A DNA stretch of 64,000 nt from Sphingomonas sp. PP-F2F-A104-K0414 (GTDB lineage: Bacteria > Pseudomonadota > Alphaproteobacteria > Sphingomonadales > Sphingomonadaceae), in assembly GCF_004340945.1 (NCBI RefSeq), contig NZ_SLYD01000003.1:248001-312000 (forward strand), given 5' to 3'. The translations under genes and the position numbers were made by a program. The notes under the pieces were generated by a model. The model made no database searches. It had not been told where the DNA came from and saw nothing but the letters and a program-made list of their open reading frames with translations. Shown here piece after piece: positions 26,138 to 36,138 of the stretch (position 1 is its first letter; each line of letters starts with the position of its first letter).

Positions 26138-27232
26138 ATGTCCAAGCCGATGCTCCTGGCCGACTTCGTCCGGCTACCGCCCACTGTCCGCGCCGATGTG
26201 GTCGAGGGGCTTGCCGCGGCGATCGACAGCGTCGCGGAGCGAGGCGCGGAGAGCCACCGCTTCCTGCGCTTCGGTTGGTACGCCGCCGCGCTTGCGGCCT
26301 ATGGCGGGCAGGCCAAGACCCTGGTCGTCGAGCAGGACGACGTGCCGGTGCTGACGCTGCCGTTCGTGCCGTTGGGGCCGGGCCTGCTCCGGATCGCGGC
26401 GATCCCGGGTTGCTACTGGCCGTTCCGCAGCTTCGGCCTCGCGCTCGAAGCCGGTGAACCTGCGCTAAAGGCCGCGCTGTCGACCCTGGCGCGCAACGTC
26501 AACGGCATCAGGATCGGCCCGGTCTACGACACCGACCCCGCCGCCGCCGCGTTGATCGCCACCGCTCGCGGGCAAGGCTGGACGACGGTCGATCGCGCGA
26601 TCGGCGATAGCTGGTCGCTCGACCTGCCACGTGCGCGCGAAGGCGAGCCCTGGCCACGCACCTCGACGCTGCGCAAGAACCGCTTCCACGAAAAACACCT
26701 CGCCGAGCATGGCGCACCCGACTGGCGCTTCCTCTCGGGCGCGGACTGGCCCGCCGCGTTCGCCGATCTCGGCGCGGTCGAGCAGACGAGCTGGATCGCG
26801 CACGCTACCGATCGCACTGGCATGAAGTTCACCGCCGACGGTCATCTCGCCTTCTGGCAGGCTGCGGTCGCCGACCCGGTGCTTGCGGGCATGTTCCGCG
26901 CCGCGCTGCTGACGGTCGACGGTGCGCCTGCCGCCTTCTCGTTCGATATCGATACCGGCGAACTGCTGTACGCGGTCGCCAACAGCTACGACCCGCGTTT
27001 CGCCAAGCACTCGCCGGGCAAACTGCTCTACTGGCGCAACCTGGTCGCGGCCCAGGCGCGAGGGATCCGCCGGGTCGATTGGGGCGCAGGCGATAGTGGC
27101 TACAAGCAGGTCATCGGCGCGACGGTCGACGCACCGATCCGCGACTGGCTGCTGTTCCGCCCAGGACTGCCGGCGCTGGCGGGACGCCTGCTCGGCTGGT
27201 TATGGCGCAGGAGCGGCCAGAGCCGCGGGTGA
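26138..27232 (+). CDS. GNAT-like acyltransferase (CelD/BcsL, FemAB-type)
   Basis: A 364-residue soluble protein with a duplicated GNAT fold. The C-terminal half shows the Acetyltransf_6 pattern: FSFDIDTGELLYAVANSYDP, KHSPGKLLYWRNLVAAQARG and VDWGAGDSGYKQVIGA. In other bacteria such proteins are linked to exopolysaccharide or cellulose modification. No polysaccharide genes lie nearby, so the substrate is unknown. The start at 26138 is the first ATG after the divergent promoter region. Confidence 0.82.
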   Translation: MSKPMLLADFVRLPPTVRADVVEGLAAAIDSVAERGAESHRFLRFGWYAAALAAYGGQAKTLVVEQDDVPVLTLPFVPLGPGLLRIAAIPGCYWPFRSFGLALEAGEPALKAALSTLARNVNGIRIGPVYDTDPAAAALIATARGQGWTTVDRAIGDSWSLDLPRAREGEPWPRTSTLRKNRFHEKHLAEHGAPDWRFLSGADWPAAFADLGAVEQTSWIAHATDRTGMKFTADGHLAFWQAAVADPVLAGMFRAALLTVDGAPAAFSFDIDTGELLYAVANSYDPRFAKHSPGKLLYWRNLVAAQARGIRRVDWGAGDSGYKQVIGATVDAPIRDWLLFRPGLPALAGRLLGWLWRRSGQSRG

Positions 27233-27253
27233 CGAACAGTGTCTCCGAGCCGC

Positions 27254-28660
27254 TCACGCCACGCTCGCCGAGAACCCGTCCGCCGCACCCCGCAGCACCC
27301 CCAACTGATCGTCGACCTCGCCGAACGCGTGGCCGAGCTGGTCGATCTCGGAGGCCACCGCCTCGGTATCCTCGCGGATCGTGGCGATGGTGTGGGACAT
27401 CGAATCCGCCGCCAGCGCGGTTTCGTCGACTGCGGCGGTGATCGCGCTGACGGTCTGCGCCTGCGACTCCATCGCGTGGCGGATCCGCGCGGCGCTGCGC
27501 TGCACCTCGGCGACGGTCGACTTGATCTCGGCGTTGGTCGCGACCGTCGCCGCGGTGGCCGACTGGATCGCGGCGATCTTCGCGGCGATGTCGTCGGTCG
27601 CCCGCGCAGTCTGGTTGGCCAGCGATTTCACCTCCTGCGCCACCACCGCGAAGCCGCGCCCGGCGTCGCCCGCACGCGCCGCCTCGATCGTCGCGTTCAG
27701 CGCGAGCAAATTGGTCTGCCCGGCGATGGTGCGGATCAACCCGAGGATCGATTCGATCGACTTGGCATGTTCGCTTAGCGCCTCCGATACGCCGACCGCC
27801 TCGCCAGTCTGGGTAGAGGCGCGGTCCGCGATCTTGCCTGCGGCCTCGACTTCGCCGCGTGCATCCTCGATCGCGCGGATCAGCCCGGCGGTGGTGTGTG
27901 CCGCCTCGCGCATCGCCACCGCGGACTGTTCCGCCGCCGCCGCGACCTCGCTTGCCCGACCGAGCATGCCGCGGGTCGAGGCCGACGCCCCCGCCGCCTG
28001 CACGCGAATCCGCGCGCCCAGCGCCGCGGTATCCTCGATCGATGCGGCAATGCTGCTGCGAAAGTCGGTCGCGCGCGTCTGGCGTTCGACCCGTGCCGCC
28101 TCCGCATCGCTCGCGCCGAGATGCGACGCCATGATATCCGCCTCGATCAGCGCGAGCCGCTGGACCACGTCGCTCAGCGTCCGCATCGCCGACAGGTCGC
28201 CGCCGAGCCTGTCCGCGAGCAGGTTGAGCGTCACACTATGCGCGAACGCCAGCGACGACAGCAGCGCGGGCAGGGGGACACCCGAGCGATGCGAATTCTG
28301 TGCATGGCTGATCGCCATCGCCTTCCACGCATCGTCGTTGGGGGCACCGTATTTCAGGCCGACATATTCGGTGCTGAGCGCGATCCGCTGATCGAGCAGT
28401 TCGGGGGTGAAATGCCGCTGGAGGTGCCGCGCCGACTCAAGCGAGAGATAGTGCCGCCAGAACGTCTCGGCGATCCGCCGGCGATCGTCGGGTTCGAGCA
28501 ACGCGCTGAGCGTCGCGCAGGCGGGCTCGATCAGCCCGTCCCAGTCATAATCATGCACGCGCTCGCGTAGCGGCCGTTGATCGCCGCCCCAGTTGCGCAC
28601 CGGATTCCGGGTCTTGGTCTCGCCGGCCGCAAGGGCCATCCTCTCCTGGTGTTCGATCAT
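27254..28660 (-). CDS. Soluble methyl-accepting chemotaxis protein with globin-like sensor
   Basis: A 468-residue chemoreceptor without membrane segments. Residues about 35-190 form an all-helical N-terminal sensor similar to the protoglobin domain of globin-coupled sensors ([21 protein letters not shown]119 and H124 near [14 protein letters not shown] are candidate proximal ligands). Residues about 210-460 are the signalling domain with the hairpin tip [21 protein letters not shown]. Oxygen or gas sensing is inferred. It begins 20 bp after the paralogous receptor, with AGGAGGGGG before the ATG, so the two form an operon. Confidence 0.88.
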   Translation of the reverse strand: MIEHQERMALAAGETKTRNPVRNWGGDQRPLRERVHDYDWDGLIEPACATLSALLEPDDRRRIAETFWRHYLSLESARHLQRHFTPELLDQRIALSTEYVGLKYGAPNDDAWKAMAISHAQNSHRSGVPLPALLSSLAFAHSVTLNLLADRLGGDLSAMRTLSDVVQRLALIEADIMASHLGASDAEAARVERQTRATDFRSSIAASIEDTAALGARIRVQAAGASASTRGMLGRASEVAAAAEQSAVAMREAAHTTAGLIRAIEDARGEVEAAGKIADRASTQTGEAVGVSEALSEHAKSIESILGLIRTIAGQTNLLALNATIEAARAGDAGRGFAVVAQEVKSLANQTARATDDIAAKIAAIQSATAATVATNAEIKSTVAEVQRSAARIRHAMESQAQTVSAITAAVDETALAADSMSHTIATIREDTEAVASEIDQLGHAFGEVDDQLGVLRGAADGFSASVA

Positions 28661-28680
28661 CGCCCCCTCCTGAGGGTCCT

Positions 28681-30039
28681 TTATGCAGCGACCTTCGCGA
28701 CGAAATCCCCGGCGCTGTTCTTGAGATTGCCAAGCCGCGAGTCGAGCACGTCGAAGCCGCGGCCGACGCCGTCGATCTCGGTCGCGACCGTCTCGGTATC
28801 CTCGCGGATCGCGGCGATCGTGGTCGACATCGAATCCGCTGCCAGCGCGGTCTCGTCGACCGCCGCGGTGATCGCGGTCACGGTCTGCGCCTGTGCCTCC
28901 ATCGCATAGCGGATCCGGTCGGCGCTCTCCTGCACCTCGGCCACGGTCGACTTGATCGAGGCGTTGGTCTCGACCGTCGATCGCGTCGCCGACTGGATCG
29001 CGGCGATCTTTGCGGCGATGTCGTCGGTTGCGCGTGCGGTCTGGTTGGCGAGACTCTTCACTTCCTGCGCCACGACCGCGAAGCCACGCCCGGCATCACC
29101 GGCGCGCGCCGCCTCGATCGTCGCGTTCAGTGCGAGCAGGTTGGTCTGCCCGGCGATGTCGCGGATCAGCCCGAGGATCGATTCGATCGACTTGGCGTGA
29201 TCGCTGAGCGTCTCGGACATGCCGACCGCCTGGCCGGCCTGCACCGAAGCCCGGTTGGCGATCTCGGCCGCAGCCTCGACCTCGGTGCGCGCATCCTCGA
29301 TCGCGCGGATCAGCCCGGCGGCGGTCTGCGCGGCTTCGCGCATGGCGACTGCGGATTGCTCGGCGGCGGCGGCGACTTCGCTTGCCTTGCCCAGCACCGC
29401 GCGGGTCGACGCCGAACTGCGCATCGCCTGTTCGCGGAGCATATGCCCTTCGTCGGTCGCGGTCTCGACCATCGCCGCGATGCCGTCGCGGAACTCGGCC
29501 GCCAGCGTATCGCGTGCGTTCTGCGCGGAGTGCGTCCGGTATGCGTTGTAGATCGCGACGGTGATCTCGCCTTCGAGCGCCGACAGCCGCATCAGCGTGT
29601 CGATATAGACCGGCAGCTTGGCGTCCGACCGGTCGACCCGGCGCATCAAGACTTCGAGCGCGGCACGGTCGCTCGCGCTGATCATCGACAGCAGCGCCAT
29701 CGGCGACACATCGGCGACATAGGCGGCGGCGACCGAGCGTTCGACCGACTCGACCCAGGCACGACCGCTCGTCTCGAGGAAGCGATTGCGCAGGAACGTG
29801 CAGCCGACCTCGATCATCCGCTCGGTTTCGTGCGCCGCCCAGATCCGCTCATCGGAGAAACAGCGCAGCCATTGCTCCCAATACGCCTTCGAGACGTGCG
29901 TGATTTCGGGAGCGAGCGCGGCCCAGACTTCGCGACTCGCGCCAGCCAGCGATCCGTCGAAGTCGAACGCCCGCAGCCGGGCTGCCAGGTCGACGGAAGC
30001 GGCAATCGCGCCGGGTACCGGCAGGTCGGTGGTGGTCAA
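28681..30039 (-). CDS. Soluble methyl-accepting chemotaxis protein (paralogue of the downstream receptor)
   Basis: A 452-residue receptor with a divergent helical sensor (about 1-190) and a signalling domain nearly identical to that of the next gene ([38 protein letters not shown]). The sensor has the globin-coupled pattern [20 protein letters not shown], but a Tyr stands where the proximal heme His would be expected, so it may not bind heme. The start codon at 30039 is TTG. The pair probably signals to a cytoplasmic Che array; no che genes are in the window. Confidence 0.87.
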   Translation of the reverse strand: MTTTDLPVPGAIAASVDLAARLRAFDFDGSLAGASREVWAALAPEITHVSKAYWEQWLRCFSDERIWAAHETERMIEVGCTFLRNRFLETSGRAWVESVERSVAAAYVADVSPMALLSMISASDRAALEVLMRRVDRSDAKLPVYIDTLMRLSALEGEITVAIYNAYRTHSAQNARDTLAAEFRDGIAAMVETATDEGHMLREQAMRSSASTRAVLGKASEVAAAAEQSAVAMREAAQTAAGLIRAIEDARTEVEAAAEIANRASVQAGQAVGMSETLSDHAKSIESILGLIRDIAGQTNLLALNATIEAARAGDAGRGFAVVAQEVKSLANQTARATDDIAAKIAAIQSATRSTVETNASIKSTVAEVQESADRIRYAMEAQAQTVTAITAAVDETALAADSMSTTIAAIREDTETVATEIDGVGRGFDVLDSRLGNLKNSAGDFVAKVAA

Positions 30040-30322
30040 GATGCTGGGCTCCGGATCGGGAATACCGACCCAGCGCTACACCGCATATCTTAAGAGCGGG
30101 TTAGGGATGGAGGCTGTGTCGACCGTGTTGCGGATTATTTCGAAACCGCAATGAAGTGGATCGGCGCTCCCATGTCGCGTGGAGGGCCAGCGGTGTCATG
30201 GGTTATCGGACCGCCCCCAATGGGTTGCATCGCAGCACGTGGTGGCTAATAGGTCGCCCGATCTATATATTGTGGACCAAGATATTTTTGGTTCGTCATC
30301 TTCTGGTTCGAGGACTCCGCCC

Positions 30323-30733
30323 TTGGCATCGCGCAACCCGGCACGCCCGCTTTCTCCCCATCTGCAGGTCTATAAATGGGGCCCGCACATGCTGGTCTCG
30401 ATCCTGCACCGCGCGACCGGCAGCGGGATGGCGACCGTCGGCAGCCTGCTGCTCGTCTGGTGGCTCGCCGCGATCGCATCGGGCGATCAGGCTTATGCGA
30501 CCTTCGTCGACGTGTTCACGACCGATACCGGCCGTCTCAACATCCTCGGCTACATCGTCGCGGTCGGCCTGACGCTGTCGCTGTTCCAGCACATGATGAC
30601 CGGCATCCGCCACTTCGTGCTCGACACCGGCGCGGGCTACGAACTGAAGCGGAACAAGATGGGTGCGCTCGCGACGATGGTCGCATCGGTCGCGCTGACG
30701 ATCGTGTTCTGGCTCTACATGGGGATCAAGTAA
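30323..30733 (+). CDS. sdhC: Succinate dehydrogenase cytochrome b556 subunit
   Basis: A membrane anchor of complex II. The TTG at 30323 is chosen because GAGGA lies 8 bases upstream and because SdhC proteins begin with a short (M)ASRNPARPLSPHLQVY segment; the open frame further upstream is unlike SdhC. The 136 residues contain three membrane helices. SILHRATGSGM carries the quinone-site Ser/Arg and a possible heme histidine, and TGIRHFVLDTG holds the second-helix His. Its stop overlaps the sdhD start by one base. Confidence 0.92.
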   Translation: MASRNPARPLSPHLQVYKWGPHMLVSILHRATGSGMATVGSLLLVWWLAAIASGDQAYATFVDVFTTDTGRLNILGYIVAVGLTLSLFQHMMTGIRHFVLDTGAGYELKRNKMGALATMVASVALTIVFWLYMGIK

Positions 30734-31119
30734 TGGGTTCGGGTACGGCAATCGGTCGCGTCCGCGGCCTCGGCAGCGCGAAACACGGCGCGCATCACTG
30801 GTGGCAGCAACGCCTGACGGCGGGCGCGAATCTGTTCCTCATGCTGTGGCTGATGATCTCGGTCGCGCGGATGCCCGGCTATGACTACGCAGCCGTGCAT
30901 CTGTGGCTGCAGTCGGCCTGGGTCGCGGTGCCGATGGCGCTGCTGATCCTGTCCGTGTTCTACCACTTCCGTCTCGGTCTTCAGGTCGTGATCGAGGATT
31001 ACATGCACGACGAAAGCCGTGTCGTGACGATGATCCTCCTCAACCTGTTCACCTTCACGCTGGGCGGCATCGCCCTGTTCGCGATCCTGAAGGTCGCCTT
31101 CTCCGGAGCTCCCGCGTAA
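30733..31119 (+). CDS. sdhD: Succinate dehydrogenase membrane anchor subunit
   Basis: A 128-residue, three-helix anchor pairing with SdhC to bind heme and quinone. [21 protein letters not shown] is the N-terminal signature, and [19 protein letters not shown] carries the heme-ligand histidine and the conserved DY near the quinone site. It overlaps sdhC and sdhA by one base each (TAATG), indicating tight translational coupling. Confidence 0.94.
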   Translation: MGSGTAIGRVRGLGSAKHGAHHWWQQRLTAGANLFLMLWLMISVARMPGYDYAAVHLWLQSAWVAVPMALLILSVFYHFRLGLQVVIEDYMHDESRVVTMILLNLFTFTLGGIALFAILKVAFSGAPA

Positions 31120-32921
31120 TGTCAGCTGCCTACAAGATCATCGATCATACCTATGATGCGGTCGTCGTCGGTGCCGGCGGCTCCGGCCTGCGCGCGACGA
31201 TGGGCATCGCCGAGAGCGGCCTGAAGACCGCGTGCATCACCAAGGTCTTCCCGACCCGGTCGCACACCGTTGCGGCGCAGGGCGGCATTGCCGCCAGCCT
31301 TGGCAACAACTCGCCGGATCACTGGACCTGGCACATGTTCGACACCGTCAAGGGTTCCGACTGGCTCGGCGACCAGGACGCGATCGAGTATCTGTGCCGC
31401 GAAGCCCCGCAGGCGGTGTACGAGCTGGAACACGCCGGCATGCCGTTCAGCCGTAACGAGAACGGCACGATCTATCAGCGTCCGTTCGGCGGCCACATGC
31501 AGAACATGGGCGAGGGGCCGCCGGTCCAGCGCACCGCCGCCGCCGCCGATCGCACCGGCCACGCGATGCTCCACGCGCTGTATCAGCAGAGCCTGAAGTA
31601 CAACACGGACTTCTTCGTCGAGTATTTCGCGCTCGATCTGATCATGGAAAACGGCGTCTGCCGCGGCGTCATCGCGCTGTGCATGGAAGACGGCTCGATC
31701 CACCGCTTCCGCAGCCATCAGACCGTGCTGGCAACCGGCGGCTATGGCCGCGTCTATTTCTCGGCGACCTCGGCGCATACCTGCACCGGCGACGGCAACG
31801 CGATGGTGCTCCGCGCCGGCCTGCCGCTCCAGGATATGGAGTTCGTCCAGTTCCACCCGACCGGCATCTACGGCGCGGGCGTGCTCATCACCGAGGGCGC
31901 ACGCGGTGAGGGCGGTTACCTGACCAACTCCGAGGGCGAGCGCTTCATGGAGCGCTATGCCCCGTCGGCAAAGGACCTCGCCTCGCGCGACGTCGTCAGC
32001 CGCTCGATGGCGCTCGAAATGCGTGAAGGCCGCGGCGTCGGCAAGAACGGCGACCACATCTTCCTGCATCTCGATCACATCGATCCCAAGGTGCTCGCCG
32101 AGCGCCTGCCGGGCATCACCGAGACCGGCAAGGTTTTCGCCGGCGTCGATCTCACGCGCCAGCCGCTGCCGGTCACGCCGACCGTGCACTATAACATGGG
32201 CGGCATCCCGACCAACTTCCACGGCGAGGTCGTCAACCTCGTCGACGGCAACCCCGACGCGGTCGTCCCCGGCCTGTTCGCGGTCGGTGAAGCGGCGTGC
32301 GTCTCGGTCCACGGCGCCAACCGCCTCGGCTCGAACAGCCTGATCGATCTCGTGGTGTTCGGCCGCGCGACCGGCCTGCGGATCAAGGACACGCTGAAGC
32401 CCGGTACGGCGCACGCACCGCTCCCCAAGGGATCGGAAGACCTCGCGCTGACGCGTCTCGACCATTTCCGCAACGCGCGCGGCGGCTCGCCGACCGCGCA
32501 GATCCGTCTCGACATGCAGCAGACCATGCAGAAGCATTGCGCGGTGTTCCGCGACACAGAGCTGCTGAACCAGGGCGTCGAGAAGATGGCCGGGATCTAC
32601 AGCCGGATGACCGACGTCGCCGTGAAGGATCGCAGCATGATCTGGAACACCGATCTGGTCGAGACGATGGAGCTCGACAATTTGATCGGCCAGGCGGTCG
32701 TGACGATGAACTCGGCTGCCAACCGCACCGAGTCGCGCGGCGCGCACATGCACGAGGATTTCCCCGAGCGCGACGACGCGAACTGGATGAAGCACACCAT
32801 CACCACCTTCAACGGCTGGGGCGGCAAGGGCGGCGAGACCAAGATCGATTTCCGCCCGGTCCACGACTACACGCTCACCGACGACATCGACTACATCAAG
32901 CCCAAGAAGCGGGTATACTAA
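31119..32921 (+). CDS. sdhA: Succinate dehydrogenase flavoprotein subunit
   Basis: The catalytic subunit oxidising succinate to fumarate. The 600 residues carry the FAD fold [12 protein letters not shown], the covalent-flavin histidine in [15 protein letters not shown], the substrate motif [13 protein letters not shown], the catalytic Arg region REGRGVG, and [10 protein letters not shown]. Length is as expected. The stop overlaps the next gene (TAATG). Confidence 0.97.
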   Translation: MSAAYKIIDHTYDAVVVGAGGSGLRATMGIAESGLKTACITKVFPTRSHTVAAQGGIAASLGNNSPDHWTWHMFDTVKGSDWLGDQDAIEYLCREAPQAVYELEHAGMPFSRNENGTIYQRPFGGHMQNMGEGPPVQRTAAAADRTGHAMLHALYQQSLKYNTDFFVEYFALDLIMENGVCRGVIALCMEDGSIHRFRSHQTVLATGGYGRVYFSATSAHTCTGDGNAMVLRAGLPLQDMEFVQFHPTGIYGAGVLITEGARGEGGYLTNSEGERFMERYAPSAKDLASRDVVSRSMALEMREGRGVGKNGDHIFLHLDHIDPKVLAERLPGITETGKVFAGVDLTRQPLPVTPTVHYNMGGIPTNFHGEVVNLVDGNPDAVVPGLFAVGEAACVSVHGANRLGSNSLIDLVVFGRATGLRIKDTLKPGTAHAPLPKGSEDLALTRLDHFRNARGGSPTAQIRLDMQQTMQKHCAVFRDTELLNQGVEKMAGIYSRMTDVAVKDRSMIWNTDLVETMELDNLIGQAVVTMNSAANRTESRGAHMHEDFPERDDANWMKHTITTFNGWGGKGGETKIDFRPVHDYTLTDDIDYIKPKKRVY

Positions 32922-33193
32922 TGACCTGGGCCATCATCGCGATCGGGTTCCTCGTGCCCGTCGCGGTGGGGCTGCTGACGCGCTTCCAACCGATGATCGC
33001 CGGCTTCCTGTGGCCGGTGGTCGTCGCGGCGGTGACAGCGATCTACGTCTTCGCCATCGAACCCCGCGGTGTGGGCGAAGAACCCCAAAAGATAGCGATA
33101 ACCTTCTACGCACTCTTCTCGCTGGTAGGCGGCGTCCCCGGCGGCCTCGTAGGCTGGATTCTCCAATATAAGCGCGCGGCTAAGGCCAGCTGA
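32921..33193 (+). CDS. Small three-helix membrane protein coupled to sdhA
   Basis: A 90-residue protein with three predicted membrane segments (AIIAIGFLVPVAVGLL, FLWPVVVAAVTAIYVFAI, ITFYALFSLVGGVPGGLVG) and a basic C-terminus (YKRAAKAS). Its ATG overlaps the sdhA stop, the same coupling seen between sdhC, sdhD and sdhA, so it should be made stoichiometrically with complex II. I do not recognise a family. A role in complex II assembly or stability is inferred from position only. Confidence 0.75.
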   Translation: MTWAIIAIGFLVPVAVGLLTRFQPMIAGFLWPVVVAAVTAIYVFAIEPRGVGEEPQKIAITFYALFSLVGGVPGGLVGWILQYKRAAKAS

Positions 33194-33201
33194 CCTACCC
33201 C

Positions 33202-33282
33202 CGTTCTCCTGCGAACGCAGGAGCCCAGGGTTACGGAGCGCGGCATTTGTGATCCTGAACTCCTGCGTTCGCAGGAGAACGG
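33202..33282. repeat. Paired palindromic repeat (GTTCTCCTGCGAACGCAGGAG family)
   Basis: The arms GTTCTCCTGCGAACGCAGGA + GCCCAGGGTTACGGA and an inverted counterpart ending CTCCTGCGTTCGCAGGAGAAC. The same family flanks the GIY-YIG gene at 44322-44609. Confidence 0.92.
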
Positions 33283-33385
33283 CTGTGGGTGTACCGCATC
33301 CGACCCGGCAACACCGCGCCTGTGGCGCCCAACCGCATTTCAGCGTACACCAACCTCAGCAATCCGCGGAAAGACGAGGTTGGAC

Positions 33386-33634
33386 ATGGCGCACTGGACG
33401 ATCCGTGCAGACTACGACCCCGAAGCCAGCGTCTGGTATTCGGTAGACGGTGACATCCCCGGTTTCGCTGCCGATGCCGCCACGCTCGAAGCACTCGTCG
33501 AAAAAGCCGCGGCGATGCTACCCGACCTTCTAGATATCCACGCGGACGATATCGTCGATCCCACGCGCCTCGCCGGCCCGCACCGCATCCGGATCATCGC
33601 ACACCACGAACGCGATTTCGAGATCGCGGCCTAA
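33386..33634 (+). CDS. hicB: HicB-like antitoxin (DUF1902)
   Basis: An 82-residue protein matching DUF1902: WTIRADYDPEASVWYSVDGDIPGF is the RNase-H-like HicB strand pattern, followed by TLEALVEKAAAMLPDLLD. The ATG at 33386 has GAGG 8 bases upstream; a TTG two codons earlier is in frame. It lies 6 bp before the HicA-like gene. HicB-type antitoxins cover the HicA active site and often regulate the promoter, but no DNA-binding domain is visible in this short version. Confidence 0.82.
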   Translation: MAHWTIRADYDPEASVWYSVDGDIPGFAADAATLEALVEKAAAMLPDLLDIHADDIVDPTRLAGPHRIRIIAHHERDFEIAA

Positions 33635-33640
33635 CGCATC

Positions 33641-33838
33641 ATGGTCCGGGGATACGCCGCGCAGGTTCGCGATATCCTCACGGCGAACGGATGTACCTTC
33701 GGGCGTAGCGGCAAGGGCGATCACGAGATCTGGCGTAGTCCGCACGCGCCACGCCCGGTCGTCGTCGACGGGACGATCTTGTCCCGCCACACGGCCAACG
33801 CCATCCTGAAACAGGCAGGCCTTACAACGAAGCTTTAA
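33641..33838 (+). CDS. hicA: HicA-like toxin
   Basis: A 65-residue dsRBD-like mRNA interferase. VRDILTANGCTFGRSGKGDHEIWRSP matches HicA, where the usual catalytic-motif serine GSH is replaced by GDH with the histidine kept. VVVDGTILSRHTANAILKQAGL is the typical C-terminal half. It follows the antitoxin by 6 bp, the less common antitoxin-first order. The pair sits within the succinate dehydrogenase locus. Confidence 0.85.
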   Translation: MVRGYAAQVRDILTANGCTFGRSGKGDHEIWRSPHAPRPVVVDGTILSRHTANAILKQAGLTTKL

Positions 33839-33898
33839 GCTCCCCGGCTTTTGTCCTGTTCCTCGGAACCCGCCGCTTCCGCAAAAGTTTGCCGCGAC

Positions 33899-34480
33899 AT
33901 GACCGACACATCCCCCGCCTCGAACGCCCGCAACTACCCCTTGCTGGCCGCCCCCCACATCCACCTCCACGGCCCCGTCGACGACGCGATGTACGACAAC
34001 TTCAAGTCGCAACTCGCCGCCGCCCCCACCGAAGGCCCGCTGGTCGTCTCGATCACCACGCTCGGTGGCGATCCCGAAGTCGCGCGTGCGATGGGCGACA
34101 ACATCCGCCTGCTCCGCGAATATACCGGCCGCGAGACGCTCTTCCTCGGCAAGGTCGCGGTCTATTCCGCCGGCGCGACGTTCATGTCCGCCTTCCCGGT
34201 CGACAGCCGCTTCCTCACCCGCAACAGCCGCATCATGATCCACGAGCGCCAGATGCAGAGCACCATCGAACTCAACGGCCCGCTCAACACGCTGTCCTAC
34301 ACGCTGAAGGCCAAGCTTCACGAGATCGAGGACTCGATCAACATCCAGGAAGAAGGCTTCCGCGCGATCGTCAAGGGTTCGAAGGTATCGCTCGAGGAGT
34401 TGAAGAAGAAGGCCCCCTCCAACTGGTACATCGAAGCCGAGGAAGCCCGCGACCTCGGGCTCGTCCTCGACATCATCTGA
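33899..34480 (+). CDS. ClpP-like serine protease fold protein
   Basis: A 193-residue protein of the ClpP/crotonase superfamily. S90 in [12 protein letters not shown] and H115 in RIMIHERQM correspond to the ClpP nucleophile and histidine. N175 in [16 protein letters not shown] stands where ClpP has the catalytic Asp. An N-terminal [17 protein letters not shown] and [16 protein letters not shown] match the ClpP core. It stands without a Clp ATPase gene nearby. It may be a protease with an altered triad or a non-proteolytic relative. ATG 33899 is chosen over an upstream frame extension that looks non-coding. Confidence 0.8.
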   Translation: MTDTSPASNARNYPLLAAPHIHLHGPVDDAMYDNFKSQLAAAPTEGPLVVSITTLGGDPEVARAMGDNIRLLREYTGRETLFLGKVAVYSAGATFMSAFPVDSRFLTRNSRIMIHERQMQSTIELNGPLNTLSYTLKAKLHEIEDSINIQEEGFRAIVKGSKVSLEELKKKAPSNWYIEAEEARDLGLVLDII

Positions 34481-34613
34481 CCGTCCGCGAGCAGGCAGCG
34501 CGACAGCGGGTGTGACGCATGTTGCACCCGCGAAGCTAAGGATTTGCGGGGAGGGCCCCTGTCATGTATCGGCTCTGACAACCTATAATCACACCACGGA
34601 CGGACCGCTCGCA

Positions 34614-35396
34614 ATGGCCGAATTCTCGCTCCCGAAAAACAGCGTCGTCAAGAAGGGCGTCAAGCACGCCTCGACCAGCGGGGGTAAGCGTCTCAAATCG
34701 TTCAAGGTCTACCGCTACGATCCCGATAGCGGCGAGAACCCGCGCTACGACACGTTCGCGCTCGATCTCGACGATACCGGCCCGATGGTGCTCGACGCGC
34801 TGATCAAGATGAAGAGCGAGCAGGATTCCTCGCTCACCTTCCGCCGCTCGTGCCGCGAGGGCATTTGCGGCTCGTGCTCGATGAACATCAACGGCAAGAA
34901 CGGCCTCGCCTGCACCACCGCGATCGAGGATTGCAAGGGCGAGGTCCAGATCACGCCGCTGCCGCACATGGATGTGATCAAGGACCTGGTTCCCGACTTC
35001 ACGCATTTCTATGCGCAATATTCGTCGATCAAGCCGTGGCTGCAGACCGTCACCCCGCCGCCCTCGGGCAAGGAGCGCCTCCAGTCGCCGGAAGACCGCT
35101 CGAAGCTCGACGGCCTGTACGAGTGCATCCTGTGCGCCTGCTGCTCGACCTCGTGCCCAAGCTATTGGTGGAACGCCGACAAGTTCCTCGGCCCCGCGAT
35201 CCTGTTGCAGGCCTATCGCTGGCTTGCCGACAGCCGCGACGAGATGACCGGCGAGCGCCTCGACGAACTCGAGGATCCGTTCCGCCTGTACCGCTGCCAC
35301 ACCATCATGAACTGCGCGAACGCGTGCCCTAAGGGGTTGAACCCCGCCAAGGCGATCGCCGAGATCAAAAAGATGGAAGCCGAACGGATCGTCTGA
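34614..35396 (+). CDS. sdhB: Succinate dehydrogenase iron-sulfur subunit
   Basis: The electron-transfer subunit of complex II. From ATG 34614 it has 260 residues. The [2Fe-2S] ligands lie in [19 protein letters not shown], and the [4Fe-4S]/[3Fe-4S] ligands in [16 protein letters not shown] and [17 protein letters not shown]. It is separated from sdhA by about 1.7 kb containing a membrane protein, hicBA and a ClpP-like gene, so it needs its own promoter or long read-through. Confidence 0.96.
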   Translation: MAEFSLPKNSVVKKGVKHASTSGGKRLKSFKVYRYDPDSGENPRYDTFALDLDDTGPMVLDALIKMKSEQDSSLTFRRSCREGICGSCSMNINGKNGLACTTAIEDCKGEVQITPLPHMDVIKDLVPDFTHFYAQYSSIKPWLQTVTPPPSGKERLQSPEDRSKLDGLYECILCACCSTSCPSYWWNADKFLGPAILLQAYRWLADSRDEMTGERLDELEDPFRLYRCHTIMNCANACPKGLNPAKAIAEIKKMEAERIV

Positions 35397-35463
35397 TCCG
35401 GTTGGTCGGGGAGGAACCTATCTTCCCCGACTTTGTGGGGGATAAGACCTGCCTTCCCCCACC

Positions 35464-35568
35464 CCGTTCGTGCCGAGTAGAGATCGAGCGTAGTCGAGAG
35501 CTCGTATCGAGGTACATGTCCTTCGATACGCCATCTCGACAAGCTCGATGTCTACTCGGGACGAACGG
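35464..35568. repeat. Paired palindromic repeat (CCGTTCGTGCCGAGTAGA family)
   Basis: Arms 35464-35510 and 35525-35568 are inverted copies with inner motifs GAGCGTAGTCGAGA and TATCGAGG. It is the only member of this family in the window. It supplies part of the leader of the following thioesterase gene. Confidence 0.88.
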
Positions 35569-35573
35569 AAATT

Positions 35574-36041
35574 ATGACGGATAAGCCCGCTTCCACCCCC
35601 CATTTCGTCGAAGCCGAAGACCCCGCCAACCCAGGCTGGCGCAGCTGGTCGCTCTCCGACCCCACACGCTTCAACACGCTGCTCGGCCCCATGCTCTACC
35701 GCGTCGACGGCCACACCGTCCGCGTCCGCATCACCCCCGAGCATCGCCACTCCAACCTCCAGAACAACGTCCACGGCGGTGCGCTCCTCGCGTTCATCGA
35801 CGTCGCGCTGTTCGCAGCCGCCAGAGGCTTCGGCCTGATCACCGCCGGCACCGCGGTCACGCTCGATCTCAACACGCAGTTCATCGGCGGCGGTCGCGTC
35901 GGCGAGCCGATCGAGGCGCAGGTCGAGGTCCTCAAGGAAACCGGCCGCCTCTTGTTCCTCCGGGGTCTCGTGGTGCAAGGGGACGACGAAGCAAAGATCG
36001 CTGCCTTCTCAGCCACGATCCGCAAGCCGACTGCCAGATAG
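35574..36041 (+). CDS. PaaI-family hotdog thioesterase
   Basis: A 155-residue single hotdog domain that probably hydrolyses aryl- or acyl-CoA. NVHGGALLAFIDVALFAAARGF carries the conserved HGG(A) motif and catalytic acidic residue, and TLDLNTQFIGGGRVGEPIEAQVEV is the second half of the fold. The leader is only 5 bp from the palindromic repeat, and GGAAATT is the only candidate ribosome-binding site. Substrate unknown. Confidence 0.9.
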   Translation: MTDKPASTPHFVEAEDPANPGWRSWSLSDPTRFNTLLGPMLYRVDGHTVRVRITPEHRHSNLQNNVHGGALLAFIDVALFAAARGFGLITAGTAVTLDLNTQFIGGGRVGEPIEAQVEVLKETGRLLFLRGLVVQGDDEAKIAAFSATIRKPTAR

Positions 36042-36056
36042 CACCGGCATTTCTCT

Positions 36057-36136
36057 GTTCTCCCGCGCACGCGGGAGTCCAGGAGCTACACATACAACGC
36101 CTGGGGGCCTGGGCCCCCGCTTGCGCGGGGGAACGG
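36057..36136. repeat. Paired palindromic repeat (GTTCTCCCGCGCACGCGGGAG family) abutting zapE
   Basis: The left arm GTTCTCCCGCGCACGCGGGA + GTCCAGGAG faces a right arm GGCCCCCGCTTGCGCGGGGGAAC after GGGCCT. It ends 2 bases before the zapE ATG, so the arm provides the zapE ribosome-binding region (GGGGGAACGG). Confidence 0.88.
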
Positions 36137-36138
36137 AA

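Noticed and set aside
31122..32864. A 580-codon minus-strand frame opposite sdhA
   Set aside because: Antisense shadow of a clearly recognised gene.
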